This document shows positions 7,301-18,358 of a DNA stretch of 64,000 nucleotides, in pieces. The first letter of the stretch is position 1, and the number at the start of each line of letters is the position of its first letter. Source of the stretch: Gordionus sp. m RMFG-2023 (lineage: Eukaryota; Nematomorpha; Gordioida; Chordodea; Parachordodidae); NCBI RefSeq assembly GCF_954871325.1, contig NC_088776.1, forward strand, positions 34,024,508-34,088,507. The letters are read 5' to 3'. A program made the translations under genes and the position numbers. The notes under the pieces are model-generated. The model saw only the letters and a program-made list of their open reading frames with translations. It did no database searches and was not told the origin of the DNA.

Positions 7301-7866
7301 AATAGTTGACATTTTTAAAATTTTGCCTGTGTATTGAATGCACTGAATACACACCTAATATTATACATATTTCTGTATATTTAGGGGTAAATAGAACTTT
7401 AAATGCATCAAGTACCATTTCAATAGGAATAAGGTAGAACTTTAAATGGCAAGTACCCATTCAATAGTAATAAGAGATTTATTTGAATACTATTTTAATT
7501 CTTGAATTTATGTATAATTTAGGATTTTATACCATTATATTGGGGTTTCAGAAAAGATAAGAGAGATATGGAAGGGACAAAGCACACTTTGGTAACACAA
7601 AACTCTTATCTAGCAAGAATAAATTTTTAGATAATAAATTACAAATACAAATAAATAAAATTACTTAATATATCATTAACATATTTTATAAAAATAATGG
7701 AAAATTTTAGAATAACCCCAAAATAAATATAAATTTTTAAATAAAACCTCATAAGATAGGAATATTTTGTATATTTACTCATAACTTCATAATTGTAGAA
7801 TGTATGTTATTCATAACTTATAACATTTTTGATTAAATGTATAACCTTTTTGTTTTACTTATATAT
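7301..7866. other. AT-rich interval, nothing recognised
   Basis: No gene, RNA or clear repeat seen. It ends in the target-site duplication AATTTGAC (7867-7874) of the next hAT element. Confidence 0.5.
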
Positions 7867-7874
7867 AATTTGAC

Positions 7875-9732
7875 CAGGCGCGTACGCAGGAATTTGGTCT
7901 GGGGGGGGGGGGGATAATAAAATTTTTTAAGAAATATTATTGTTTTTTAAAAATATCAAGCATAAATTTATTAGGACTAATAACTATTTCTAATACACAA
8001 TTTTAAATTAATGTGAATTATAAAAAAATTATATGTAAAGAATCACTTAAATGACCCAAAATAGAATATTGAATTTTTTGAGCCTTTATACAAAAAGTTT
8101 CTTAGGAATAATTGCATTTTGTATGTTATATATTTACAATGTAAAATTCAATCTTCGTTGTGATTGAGCTAATTTTTCAATTATCTCATCCTTGCTTGTC
8201 GTCGAATGCCTATGAATATTCACATCCAAACCTTTCAATCTACTTTCAGATGTTGTACTTCTTGGTATGTTTTTCAGAGACTTGCAGGCCCGGCCCCCAA
8301 GTCGTACAGTATTTTAATTTTTTTACATATACCCGGGCCGGGCCCGAAATTTTTTTTAAAAAAACACCCAATCCGGGCTGTATTTTTTAAAACAGCTTAT
8401 ATTTGAAATCGTTATTATTAGCTATAAAAATCAAAAATAAGTATAATTTATTTTTAAAAAATCAAGGCCGGGCCTGAAAATTTTATTTTAAAAAAAGCCG
8501 AGTCGGGCCTAAAAATTTTTTTAAAAAAAGCCGGGCTGGGCCTGAAAATTTTTAAAAAAAACCCAGGCCGTGCCGTAAAAAATCTTTAAAAAAAATCCGG
8601 GCCGTGCCCTGCAAATGGTACTTCTGCAGGCCTCTGTTATTCTTCTTAAAAAAGAGAATGTTCTCTCCTTAGTTTACTAATGGGAAGAGTTTATAAACCT
8701 TTTTAATACATTGGGAATTTAATCTAAAATATGTTTGAAATAATGCAGAGCATCCATAGCTGGGACTATATCAACCATAGTTAATCTTATAAACATAGTT
8801 ATTCAGCTAGTAAGGCATCATAAGATACTTTAACATCTTCATAATAAAAATCTAACAAATATTTTTTTTCTATCACCATCTGAAAAAGATTGGGAAGGCT
8901 TTTGTGGAAGTAATATTTGCTAATTAGTAAGTGCTGCAGGATGAATTAAAAATTCATTTATTTGGGTTATAAATGTATCTGTATTTAAGATATACTCTTC
9001 TACTGATCCTATATTAATGTTTTAACGATGAGCCTGCCTTGTTACAAGTCGAGGGAAACAAATATTAAATAAAATATAAAATATGAAATTCTTCATCAAC
9101 AATAGCCCTAATTTCCTTGAGTTCTGATAAAATGCTCTCCGCTATTCTCATCTTCTTAATCAAGTCAATGTCATGTTTTTGAAAAGTAATACTTAAAATA
9201 ATTGTATAATTAAATAATACATTCTAATGAGAAATAAAATTTGGAATAAGCATTGAATCCATTAATTTTCTCCCTTCTGAGGAAATATTTCTTTCAGGCC
9301 ATTGTGATACTTCAGTAATAGCAAATAATTGGCTCTTCTAACTCCTTAAAAGCTGTTACTGCTTGATGGCAGAGACTCTATCTCGTTGGACAAGATTGCA
9401 ATTTCTTTTTCCCTGATGGACAAGAAGTTTCATAAATAATTATTATTTGACTATAAATTTGAAAATGGTAGATAAATGTTACGCCACTAAAATTTGAAAA
9501 TAATAAGTAAATATTACGCCGGAAAACTTAAAATCGAAATTAATTGATAAAATAACAGTAGATAAATGTGATAATAAATGTAATTAAATATTTAATATGA
9601 GATAGGAATAAATATTAACAAATATAATTAATATAAACAATAATATTTTTGAAAAATATATCCGGGATCTGCATTTTTTGGCTTTGGGGGGGGGGGGGAT
9701 TTGTCCCCCCCCCCCCGCTGCGTACGCGCCTG
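7875..9732 (-). mobile_element. hAT-A element, copy 1 (degenerate)
   Basis: The ends CAGGCGCGTACGCAG (7875-7889) and CTGCGTACGCGCCTG (9718-9732) are exact inverses. Both ends are flanked by the perfect 8-bp duplication AATTTGAC (7867-7874, 9733-9740), the hallmark of hAT transposons. Poly-G/poly-C runs lie just inside the ends. The interior is a decayed minus-strand transposase of the ZMYM1/TTF-type class, collinear with 37253-38500. It is broken by many changes and by a GC-rich insert at 8275-8636. It cannot encode a transposase now. The perfect TSD suggests a moderately young non-autonomous mobilisation. Confidence 0.93.
8275..8636. repeat. GC-rich CCGGGCC word array inserted in hAT-A copy 1
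   Basis: The insert lies between sequences that are adjacent in the copy at 37440. It holds about eight units of gccgggccgggcct followed by gaaaattttt and an A run (about 31 bp). It begins CAGAGACTTGCAGGCC and ends GCAGGCCTCTG, so it has imperfect inverted ends of its own. A larger version occupies 55047-55566 and an end relic lies at 36100-36217. It is probably a small hAT-like MITE with a subterminal array. Confidence 0.75.
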
Positions 9733-9740
9733 AATTTGAC

Positions 9741-10084
9741 TATGATTTAAGTTTACCTCCTAATATTTGTTAACTTAGACATATCTTTTTATTTTTTCTA
9801 TTGTAATTTAATAATAATTTCTTAAATTTAATTTTATATTTTGTAAATAAGTAATAAATCATTTGGTTTGTTTAAAATTTAAATTAGGATGAACATATTT
9901 TAAGAATGGTACTTTAATATGTATTCATGAATTTCATATAAATACCAGGAGCTCACCAGTAGAATCATAGGTAAATCAGATATTTACCCTTCATTTGATG
10001 ATAATTTTGAAATTAGACAGATTTAATTCTTATAAACCCTTACATAAGATCTATTTTTCTGGATCAAAATAAATTATTTGGGTT
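9741..10084. other. AT-rich interval, nothing recognised
   Basis: No coding or structural signal seen. Confidence 0.4.
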
Positions 10085-11140
10085 TTCCTGGGCTTGAAAA
10101 ATATTTTTCACCATTAATATGGACTTGGACATAGCTTGAGAAATATTTTTCATAATTATTATAGTCTAAGATTCCTGTAAATTTTTTAATTTTAAATATG
10201 GATTAGAAATTGACCTGAAAATTTCTTTTGAAGACACGGCAAGGCCTGATCAACCAAGGCCTGATCAACCAAGGCCCATGCAACTTTCATATTCTGATTG
10301 TATTTTTAAATGCATTGTGACTTTTTATATATTTTATTTCAGTCCTCAACTATCAAAATTATTCTGGTCTTTTGCGGGTTTGAGAAAACCAAGTGTGAGG
10401 ACCTGGCTTGGGAATTTTTTTAATATTAGGCATAGGTGTAATATTTAACACAGAATATTTATATGGCCCTCAGGTAAAATCTAATTTAAATATATTTTTA
10501 TTCAAAAAAATAGTATTCACTCTTAGTCTTAATGGGTTGGCTTTGGTTGGGGTGAGCTGAGTTAAAATAGGCATGGTTTTTAGAGATTTCCTATCTCCAG
10601 GCTTGGAAAAAATTTAAATTAGTATCGGTTGACCAGGTTTGAGAAAATTTTTTTATAAAATTATTATGGGTTGGGCTGGGCTTAGAAAATATTTTTATAA
10701 ATTATATTGGGCTGGGCTTGGGGAAAATTTTTCAAAATTATTATGAGCTTGGATGCTTGAGAATTTTTTATTATTAATTATAGGTCAGACATTGACCCAA
10801 AATAAATTTTTTTGCAGGCCTGGGCTTGACCTGATCAAAAAACCAAGGCCTATGAAAATCTGAATTTTGATTGTATTTTTAAATTCATTATGATTATTTA
10901 AATATTTTATTTCAGTTCTTAACTACCAAAATTATTATGATCTTTCATTGGGCTTGGAAGAATTTTTCATAATTAATATGGCTTTGGACTTTGACTGGGA
11001 ATTTTTTTTAATATTAAATATTAGGTATAAGTAATCAGTAATATTTAACAAATAATATTGGTATTATCAAGTAAATGCTTAAATTTATTTTTACTCAAAC
11101 CATAGCACTTAGTTTTAATGGATTAAACCTGGCCTGAATG
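10085..11140 (+). repeat. Diverged tandem duplication with ggcttgg words
   Basis: Two related halves (about 10085-10560 and 10660-11140) share gattgtatttttaaatkcatt, tattttatttcagtyctyaact and the word GGGCTTGG followed by gaaaatttttcataattatta. They also share a motif with 6960-7320. The internal word arrangement resembles the GC-word arrays of the hAT-like MITEs. Confidence 0.65.
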
Positions 11141-11476
11141 GATGAGAGGATAAGAAGAATAAAAATTGGATATTATTTTCAAATAACAGGTAACATGCAT
11201 AAAAATAAGAAGAAGATTTTCATTCCCCGTCATTTTTGACGGGCTATCTACTAGTTATTTATAATCATTTAATCATATATTATATTATTTTATTAATGAT
11301 ATATAATAATTATTTATATTAATCATATATTATAATAATATCTAAAAATCATTATTTTAGTTATCTTTTGATAAATGTGATATCGAGTCAATAAATTTTT
11401 TGGATCATTTCATGAATTTTCACAATAGAATACTAATTTAGGTTTATTCAAACCTTATCTAAGAGTATAATAAAAA
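11141..11476. other. AT-rich interval, nothing recognised
   Basis: No gene or clear repeat seen. Confidence 0.4.
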
Positions 11477-11660
11477 ATGTATCTGTACCTAGATACATTT
11501 TAAATTGTATCTGTACCTAGATACATTTTAAATTGTATCTGTACCTAGATACATTTTAAATTGTATCTGTATATAGATAACTTGTTAGAAGCTGTATCTA
11601 GATAAATTTTTAGACTATGTATCTAGATCCATTTAAAAAGTATCTTTTAACAACTCTACA
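11477..11660. repeat. TATCTGTACCTAGATACA array with hAT-like end
   Basis: Three near-identical 29-bp units (tgtatctgtacctagatacattttaaat), then decayed ones, run up to TTAACAACTCTA at about 11647-11658. Read from the other strand that end is TAGAGTTGTTAA, close to the hAT end TAGTGTTGTTAA. The same TATCTGTATCTAG word follows a hAT gene remnant at 43131-43205. It is probably the end of a non-autonomous relative. Confidence 0.6.
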
Positions 11661-12993
11661 AAATAGCAAGTAAATTCAATTAAAAGTAATTTTTATAAAC
11701 TTATTCATAAACACTCATCAAAATAAAGGAAAATCTCTGATTCACACCTCATAAGGCAGGTTTAATGCATAATTAAAAAAAATTATGAATATTTTTATAA
11801 AATTAGTCTTCAAAAATATAGATATTAAAACAATGATTCATGGATATGTCCATTTAAGACAATTAATGTATTATAAATCTTCGCACTTTTTACTGAATGA
11901 CAATATTATATAACCAAACATTTTACACCCCCCCCCCTCCTTACCTCATAAAAATTTATGTTTTAACCTACCTCCCTAAATAAATTTAGCGCAAATAGGA
12001 AATATGAACTAACAAAGTTAGTTTAGAAAAATCATACCTCCTACCCTCATTCCACCCCTATTGCACCCTCTCCCTTCCATTCTTATTATATTTCAATGAC
12101 GAACTTGCATCATTCACTCTCCCCTTGTGGTGATAGAAGTATCTGCTAACATGATTGGATAGTGAATCGGCTGTAGACTTATCAACTGTTCTTATATTTA
12201 CATCGGCATAATGCTATAAATAACATCATCTAAATGGTTTTTATCTATTTAACGATCATTACAAATATAATCGGTAAAAAATATTAGGAAATAGTGTAAT
12301 TATACAGACGGAAACTCGTTTAAAATTGTGAAATTGTTGCCCTGGGAAAATCTTGTTTTATAAATTCCACCCTTTACCGCATAACCCCTGATTAGTGAGT
12401 CAGTTTAAATTGTCTATCAATTATTCTAGATAAACTAGGAACCTAGGACTAAATTTATTTGGTAGCACATTATCTTTTAAATTTCATATAATTCAAAAGA
12501 GTACCTTAGAAGTAGAAGTACATCTTTTGACTAAATTTGATGATTTGAATAAAAAATAATCTGAATTTTAGAAGATTTCTAATATATAATTCTATAAGTT
12601 ATGACCTACTGTTTAACTTGTTCCCAGATTTTTATCTTGTATAAAGACACTATAGGAATAAAAAGCGACTATTATTCCTGGGTTGAGTTGCATGGGGAAA
12701 TTGACAAAAGAAATGCTGAGATCACAACCTCGCTCCTTAAAAATTAATAAATCAATAATAAAATAAGCTGGAAAATTTATAGAAAAGGAATTTTTCTTAT
12801 ACTCTATAACCAATATTTTAAAAAAGGGAGAAGAGTGGATTGCTTTTTCGAGGTTTTCGGAGGGGTCACATGATTTGTGTCAATAATGACTTCTTCTATA
12901 TCTGACTATTGTGTTTGGATTAATTTTTTTGTAATTTTTATAATTAATTTTATTCAATAAAATTCAGGATGTATGTTTTTCTTTGTTTTAATT
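11661..12993. other. Mostly unassigned interval with possible minus-strand exons
   Basis: It holds a coding-looking stretch at 12058-12185 (listed separately). Another at 12613-12813 contains CDLSISFVNFPMQLNPG on the minus strand, and the plus strand there reads MGKLTKEMLRSQPRS. I recognise neither. The rest shows nothing. Confidence 0.35.
12058..12185 (-). CDS. Possible last exon of an unrecognised host gene
   Basis: The minus strand reads 42 codons ending at a TAG (12058-12060), including TADSLSNHVSRYFYHHKGR. An AG acceptor stands directly before the frame (CAG at 12186-12188). Composition is less AT-rich and the residues more balanced than in the random frames around. I do not recognise the protein, saw no partner exon, and a chance frame in a transposon remnant is possible. 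Confidence 0.25.
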
Positions 12994-13338
12994 GCTGCTT
13001 GCATTGGCGTCCGCAGCGGGGGGGGGGGGCAGGGAGACAAATCCCCCCCCCCAAGCCAAAATGCATGCCAGACATATTTTTCAAAAATATTATTTTTTAT
13101 ATTTTTATATTTTATTATAATTATTCATATCTATTTCTTTTTAAATTTTTATATTATTACCTTTTTCATTTACTAATTTACTTTATCAATTAATTTCATT
13201 TTCAAGTTTTCCTTGTGGCGTAATATTTATCTATTATTTTTAAATTTCCCGGTATTATAATTTTCAAATTTCTAGTCATGGATATTATACTTTTTTAAAA
13301 AAGCGCTGAAGGTGAAAATCATGCCAAAAAGCAAAAAA

Positions 13339-13688
13339 TGTTGTAATTGTTGAGAAAAGAAGAAATAAATTTAATATAATACATAAAATGTCAGTTATTT
13401 TCTGACAGGGGAATAAAGTTTTCCTTTGGGAAAGAAGGGGAGATGATGATCACGGGGTGTTTGATTGTTAAAAAAAACCCCTAGTTGGAGATTGGGAGAT
13501 ATTGGATTAATGGTAGAAGATGTCAGCTGTGGACCTTTGGGAAATGAAGAATTGGATAATTATGATTTATTATATTATATTTTTTCTACATATTATATAT
13601 TAGATTGTTGTTTTATTTAATGAATAAATTTGGATCGTCTTGTTATGAAATATGGTTTGTTTTATGTTATGGAATATGGCTTGTTATA
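13339..13688. repeat. LTR, left copy (nested element)
   Basis: 350 bp starting TGTTGTAATTG. Almost identical to 15575-15924. Confidence 0.9.
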
Positions 13689-15574
13689 TTGGTGCCGTGA
13701 CCAGGATTTATCTAGGGATTAATGTGAAACCACAACGCAAGTAACTATACAGGAGGAGGTGAGATTAAGGGGTGAGTTTAAGGATTTCTATACTTTTATA
13801 TTTAACTTAAAAAGGTGTAAGATAGAAAGTATGTAATGAGTATTAGGCAGAAATATGGAAATAAGATCAGGAATTTAAGACAGTAATATTTGGTATATTA
13901 TCTTATGTCTGATGTATATGTTACATCCAATTTTGATTATTATTTGATATGCCTTAAGACTCATTGAATGGTGTTATAGGTATTCCGTCATAGGAAGCTA
14001 GACCTCATGATCAGCAGGACAGAAAGGATTGCTAAATATTTGAAATTTAGGAAAATATATATGGAAATAGACTTTTGTAATAAAGTATATATTACAATTA
14101 TGCATTTTGGGTTTTTAAAGGGATGGACATGTGTGGGGTCATTTATTATTAATTAATGTTAATATATTGTATTTGTAATTTAGTTTCAATTAAGTTTGAT
14201 ATGGTATTAAAGGATCTATTGAGGGTGAGTTAATGTTGTTTATTTTGAAGTAATTAACCTTTTTTATGAAATAGGATGTAATGTGAATTACACATATGAT
14301 ATATTTAATGATGAATGATAATAGTTATTTTGATTTAGTGTCTGCATTTAGTATATATATAAATTGGATAGGAATTTATATGATATATCAGATGATGTAT
14401 AATATTTTTTTTCCCAAATTATGAAATCTTTATATTTAATATATATATTTTTTTTAAATTATAAAATTTTTATAAAAAGTTTTATTTGCAATTATTATAT
14501 TATTTTTATGGTATGCAATGATGTGAAGGGAAATTATTTTTACAGATAAGGTCAGCCCATGTTGAGGGGTAGGCCTTGAGGTGAAAATATTGTTTAGTTT
14601 GCATACTGGGGAAAGTTTTTTTTTTTGGTGTAAATTTTTTTTGTAAATATGCTGCATAATACATTTTTTTAAATCTTTTTAATAATTTTATAACACATCA
14701 CATTTTACTATTTAATTATGAACATATTTTTTAAAGAAAAGACTCAAATTATTTTATATTGTGAAGGTATATTAAAAATTCTTTACATATATACCATATA
14801 GCCCATTATATTCTCAATTTTTGTTAATTTGCATTCTACATTTTTGTGAATTTGTGTTAATTGTGATGGCAGAGTTAGGTAGGAATGGGATATTTTTCTT
14901 AGGATACTGAGTAATTCCTAGATGGAAAATATTTTATTTTCTACATATTATATATTTTTCCTCCCTATAAAATATGAAATTTATTTCTATACATAGTATT
15001 GTAATTCTATTTAAAATCTTTGTTCGGCAAATTTTCACAACTATTTTTAATACCTAAAAATGGATTTTTATATCTTATCTATTTTAGGAGATATTTATAA
15101 AAATGTAGCTTTGATTTTGTTTACATTACAGAAGGACAATTACATGTGTTGAAATTGCATTTCACACATAGACCATGTGTTCACATTACAGTATTATATG
15201 CAAAATCATTAAATTCCTAATATGAATCATACCCAAATAATGTATATTATAGCTCATAGTTCCCAAATGTCTAAAAATGAATGAATTATTATGTTTTGCG
15301 GATATTACATTGTCCATATTTATGTTCCATAGATTATAAATACAGATACCCCAATGTACATGTCATTATTGATAATATGTGTTTTCGCGATTATATATTG
15401 AAATGAATCGGAGATATTATAAATCATCATAAGGGAAGACGATTCGACAAATTCCCTGAACGTCTTCAAGGCGTCTCGATACAATTCAAAAAGGTGATTC
15501 GATACAATTCAAAGAGGTTATTCGATACAACACCACCACAGAGAGAGGGACGCTGGGCTTGTGAAGGGTGGGCG

Positions 15575-15924
15575 TGTTGTAATTGTTGAGAAAAGAAGAA
15601 ATAAATTTAATATAATACATAAAATGTCAGTTATTTTCTGACAGGGGAATAAAGTTTTCCTTTGGGAAAGAAGGGGAGATGATGATCACGGGGCGTTTGA
15701 TTGTTAAAAAAAACCCCTAGTTGGAGATTGGGAGATATTGGATTAATGGTAGAAGATGTCAGCTGTGGACCTTTGGGAAATGAAGAATTGGATAATTATG
15801 ATTTATTATATTATATTTTTTCTACATATTATATATTAGATTGTTGTTTTATTTAATGAATAAATTTGGATCGTCTTGTTATGAAATATGGTTTGTTTTA
15901 TGTTATGGAATATGGCTTGTTATA
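15575..15924. repeat. LTR, right copy (nested element)
   Basis: 350 bp, almost identical to 13339-13688. Confidence 0.9.
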
Positions 15925-15959
15925 GTATAGTATGATAATTTAATAAACAAAAGCTGTGA

Positions 15960-17885
15960 ACTGATGATTTCCTCAAAAGAATCAATTCAAAAGGGGGATA
16001 TGATTCCCATTTCATCATAAATTGATAAAAATAGGGTTAAAATTGCAAAAGAAAATAGAGGCAATATAAAACTAACTATTGAGGCTATTTTATATTGTGG
16101 CTTGCAAGGCCTAGCACTTCGTGGCCACAAGGATTCAGGAAGCTTAAATTTTAATAATAATGATAACGAAGGTAATTTCCGTGGACTTTTAAAATTTAAA
16201 GCATTAGGAGATCCTGTATTAATGGAGAGCCTCATTAGTACCAATAAAAATGCTACTTATCTCAGCCCTAGGATATAAAATGAGATAATTGATATTTGCA
16301 ACAATATCATTTTAGAAAAATTAATTGTTGAAATCAATTCTGCCCCATGCTTCTCAATTTTGGCAGATGAGACCACGGACATTGCTGGCATTGAGCAGAT
16401 GTCGTTGTGTGCGCGATATGTAGATACTCATAAAAACATTATCAAGGAAATGTTTCTCCAATTTATTCCTGTTTCAAGCATGACTGGGTCTGCTTTAGCT
16501 GATGTAATATTTGTGAATCTTAAAAAATTAAAAGTAATAATTAATCTTATTATATAATTATTTTAAAAAATATAGCTAAATATAAATATGATATGTGGGC
16601 AAGAGTATGATTGAGCACGTGCAATGAGTGGACAATTCAATGGGCTTCAGGCATTTATTAAAAAAAAATGCCCAACAGCTATATATGTCCACTGTGCTGC
16701 CCATTCACTCAACTTAGCAATATCGGATTCATGTTCTTTACCATTGATATCAAATTGCTTAGGTTTTTAATTATTAAATTAAATTTTTTATATTTATATC
16801 AGGTAAAATATCTAGCATCTATGAGATGTTTAGATACTCCAAGCGTCAAAATATTTTGAACAGAATTATATCTGAAACTCCTTGCCCAACAAGGAGAAAA
16901 AAATTGCTAAAAGCTTGTCCAACAAGATGGAGTCTTCGACATCAAGCAGTAACAGCTTTTATCGAGTTAGAAGAGCCGATTATTAATGCTCTTATAGAAA
17001 TATCACAATGTCTGAAAAAGATATTTCTTCAGAAGCAAGCAAGTTACTGGATTCAATACTTATACCAAATATTTTTTTCGCATTAGAATGTATTAATAAA
17101 TTATTTAATTATACAACTATTTTATGTAATACTTTTCAAAAACCTGATATTGATTTGATTGAGATGATGAGAATAGCAGAGACAATTTTATTAGAACTCA
17201 AAGAAATTAGAGCTAATGCTGATGAGGAATTTCATATTTTATATGTTAATGTTGAATCAAAAGCAGAGCTATACGAGTTCGATATTTGTCTCCCTCGACT
17301 TACAGTAAGGCAAACTTATCGTCCAAATATTAATATAGGGTCAATAGAAGAATATTATAAAATAAATGTCTTTATACCTCTTTTGGATACATTTATAACC
17401 CAAGTAAATGAAAGGTTTTTAATTTATCAAGAAACACTTATCAATCTGCAGATATTACTTCCGTAAAAGCCCTCTGATTTCTGGTGTTAGAAAAAAAATA
17501 AAATATTTGGAAGATTTTTATCATGAAGACATTAATGTATCTCATGATGCTTTATTAGCTGAATGCCAACTATGGTATAAAAGATTAACTATGGTGATAT
17601 AGTCCCAAAAAATGCTATGATGCTTTGCATCATTTCATACATCTTTTAGATTATTTTGCCAATATATTGAAATTTTTATATATATTAGCAACTCTTCCCA
17701 TTAGTACTGCAACTAATGAGAGAACATTCTCTTCTTTAAGAAGATTAAAAACGCACATAAGAAGTACAACTTCTGAAAGTAGGTTGAATGGCCCTTTTGA
17801 ATATTCATAGGCATTTGACGCCAAACATGGAGAGATAATTGAAAAATTAGCTCCCTCCCAACGAAGATTGGATTTTACATTATAA
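15960..17885 (+). pseudogene. hAT-A transposase (ZMYM1/TTF-type), broken
   Basis: The reading matches the cut-and-paste transposase class annotated as zinc finger MYM-type protein 1-like. Pieces in order: near 16090 a GLALRGH motif typical of the N-terminal DUF4371 region; near 16345-16540 CFSILADETTDIAGIEQMSL (the catalytic-core DETTD motif); near 16625 a GQFNGLQAFIKK-type motif; near 16900 CPTRWSLRHQAV; and at 17690-17810 ISTATNERTFSSLRRLKTHI, the C-terminal hAT dimerisation domain. Several frameshifts and stops separate them. A short GT-AG interval (about 16532-16575) could be a genuine intron of the gene. It is not functional as it stands, but the 7875, 37253 and 54647 copies are collinear with it. 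Confidence 0.85.
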
Positions 17886-18358
17886 AAATATAATGTTTCT
17901 ATAATATTTTTTGTGCTATCATTTTTTAATGTCTTATATATTTTTCTTTTACATAAAAAATATAATTATTCATATTTCCAACATTTAGATTTTTTATACT
18001 TTATATATAAATTTTAAAAGCTCAAAAAAATTTAAATTTCTATTATGGATTATTTATTTTATAGTCATCATATCCTGGTTATATCCACTTAATATTTTAT
18101 AATTCAGATTTATTTAAAGTATTTATATGCCGCCGGTTATATTCGTTTAATATTTTTGTAAATCAAATTTATTTTTATAAATCGGTTTATATATTTAATT
18201 TTTTATAATTCATATTAATTTAAATTTGTATATTAGAAATAGTTATTAGTCCTAATAAATTTATGCTTGATATTTATAAATAACAATAATTTTATTTAAA
18301 AAAATTTTAATTATCCCCCCCCCCACACCAAATTCCTGCGTACGCTACTGCCTGCTTG

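Larger units (their letters stand above)
13339..15924. mobile_element. Non-autonomous LTR retroelement nested in hAT-A copy 2
   Basis: Two 350-bp direct repeats (13339-13688 and 15575-15924) differ at about one base and enclose 1.9 kb. TTGGTGCCGTGACC, a primer-binding-site-like sequence of the kind seen behind LTRs, follows the first. A purine-rich GTGAAGGGTGGG tract precedes the second. No reverse transcriptase, integrase or gag was recognised inside, so this is a non-autonomous element. The near-identical LTRs make it young compared with its hAT host. No clear target duplication was found. The family is uncertain, and the primer-site style recalls BEL/Pao elements. Confidence 0.8.
13002..18350 (+). 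mobile_element. hAT-A element, copy 2, with nested LTR element
   Basis: The ends CATTGGCGTCCGCAG (13002) and CTGCGTACGCTACTG (to 18350) match the hAT-A ends in the opposite orientation. The flanks GCTGCTTG (12994-13001) and CCTGCTTG (18351-18358) agree at 7 of 8 bases. Poly-G and poly-C runs lie inside both ends. The element is 5.3 kb because an LTR element (13339-15924) sits in it. Without that it would be about 2.8 kb. It carries the best-preserved transposase of the family in this window (15960-17885), now broken. Confidence 0.88.

Noticed and set aside
11477-11660. CRISPR-like array of repeats and spacers
   Set aside because: Units are directly tandem with no unique spacers, the context is eukaryotic, and the end looks like a transposon end.
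12973-13001. Signal-peptide-like start MFFFVLIAAC
   Set aside because: Joined to the sequence beyond the hAT insertion it stops within a few codons, and no splice donor is visible.
12969-13193. Frames with Gly/Pro runs (WRPQRGGG..., also at 56557-56790)
   Set aside because: The Gly/Pro runs are the poly-G/poly-C end of hAT-A. Only the first 23 codons of 56790-56722 may be coding, as annexin exon 1.
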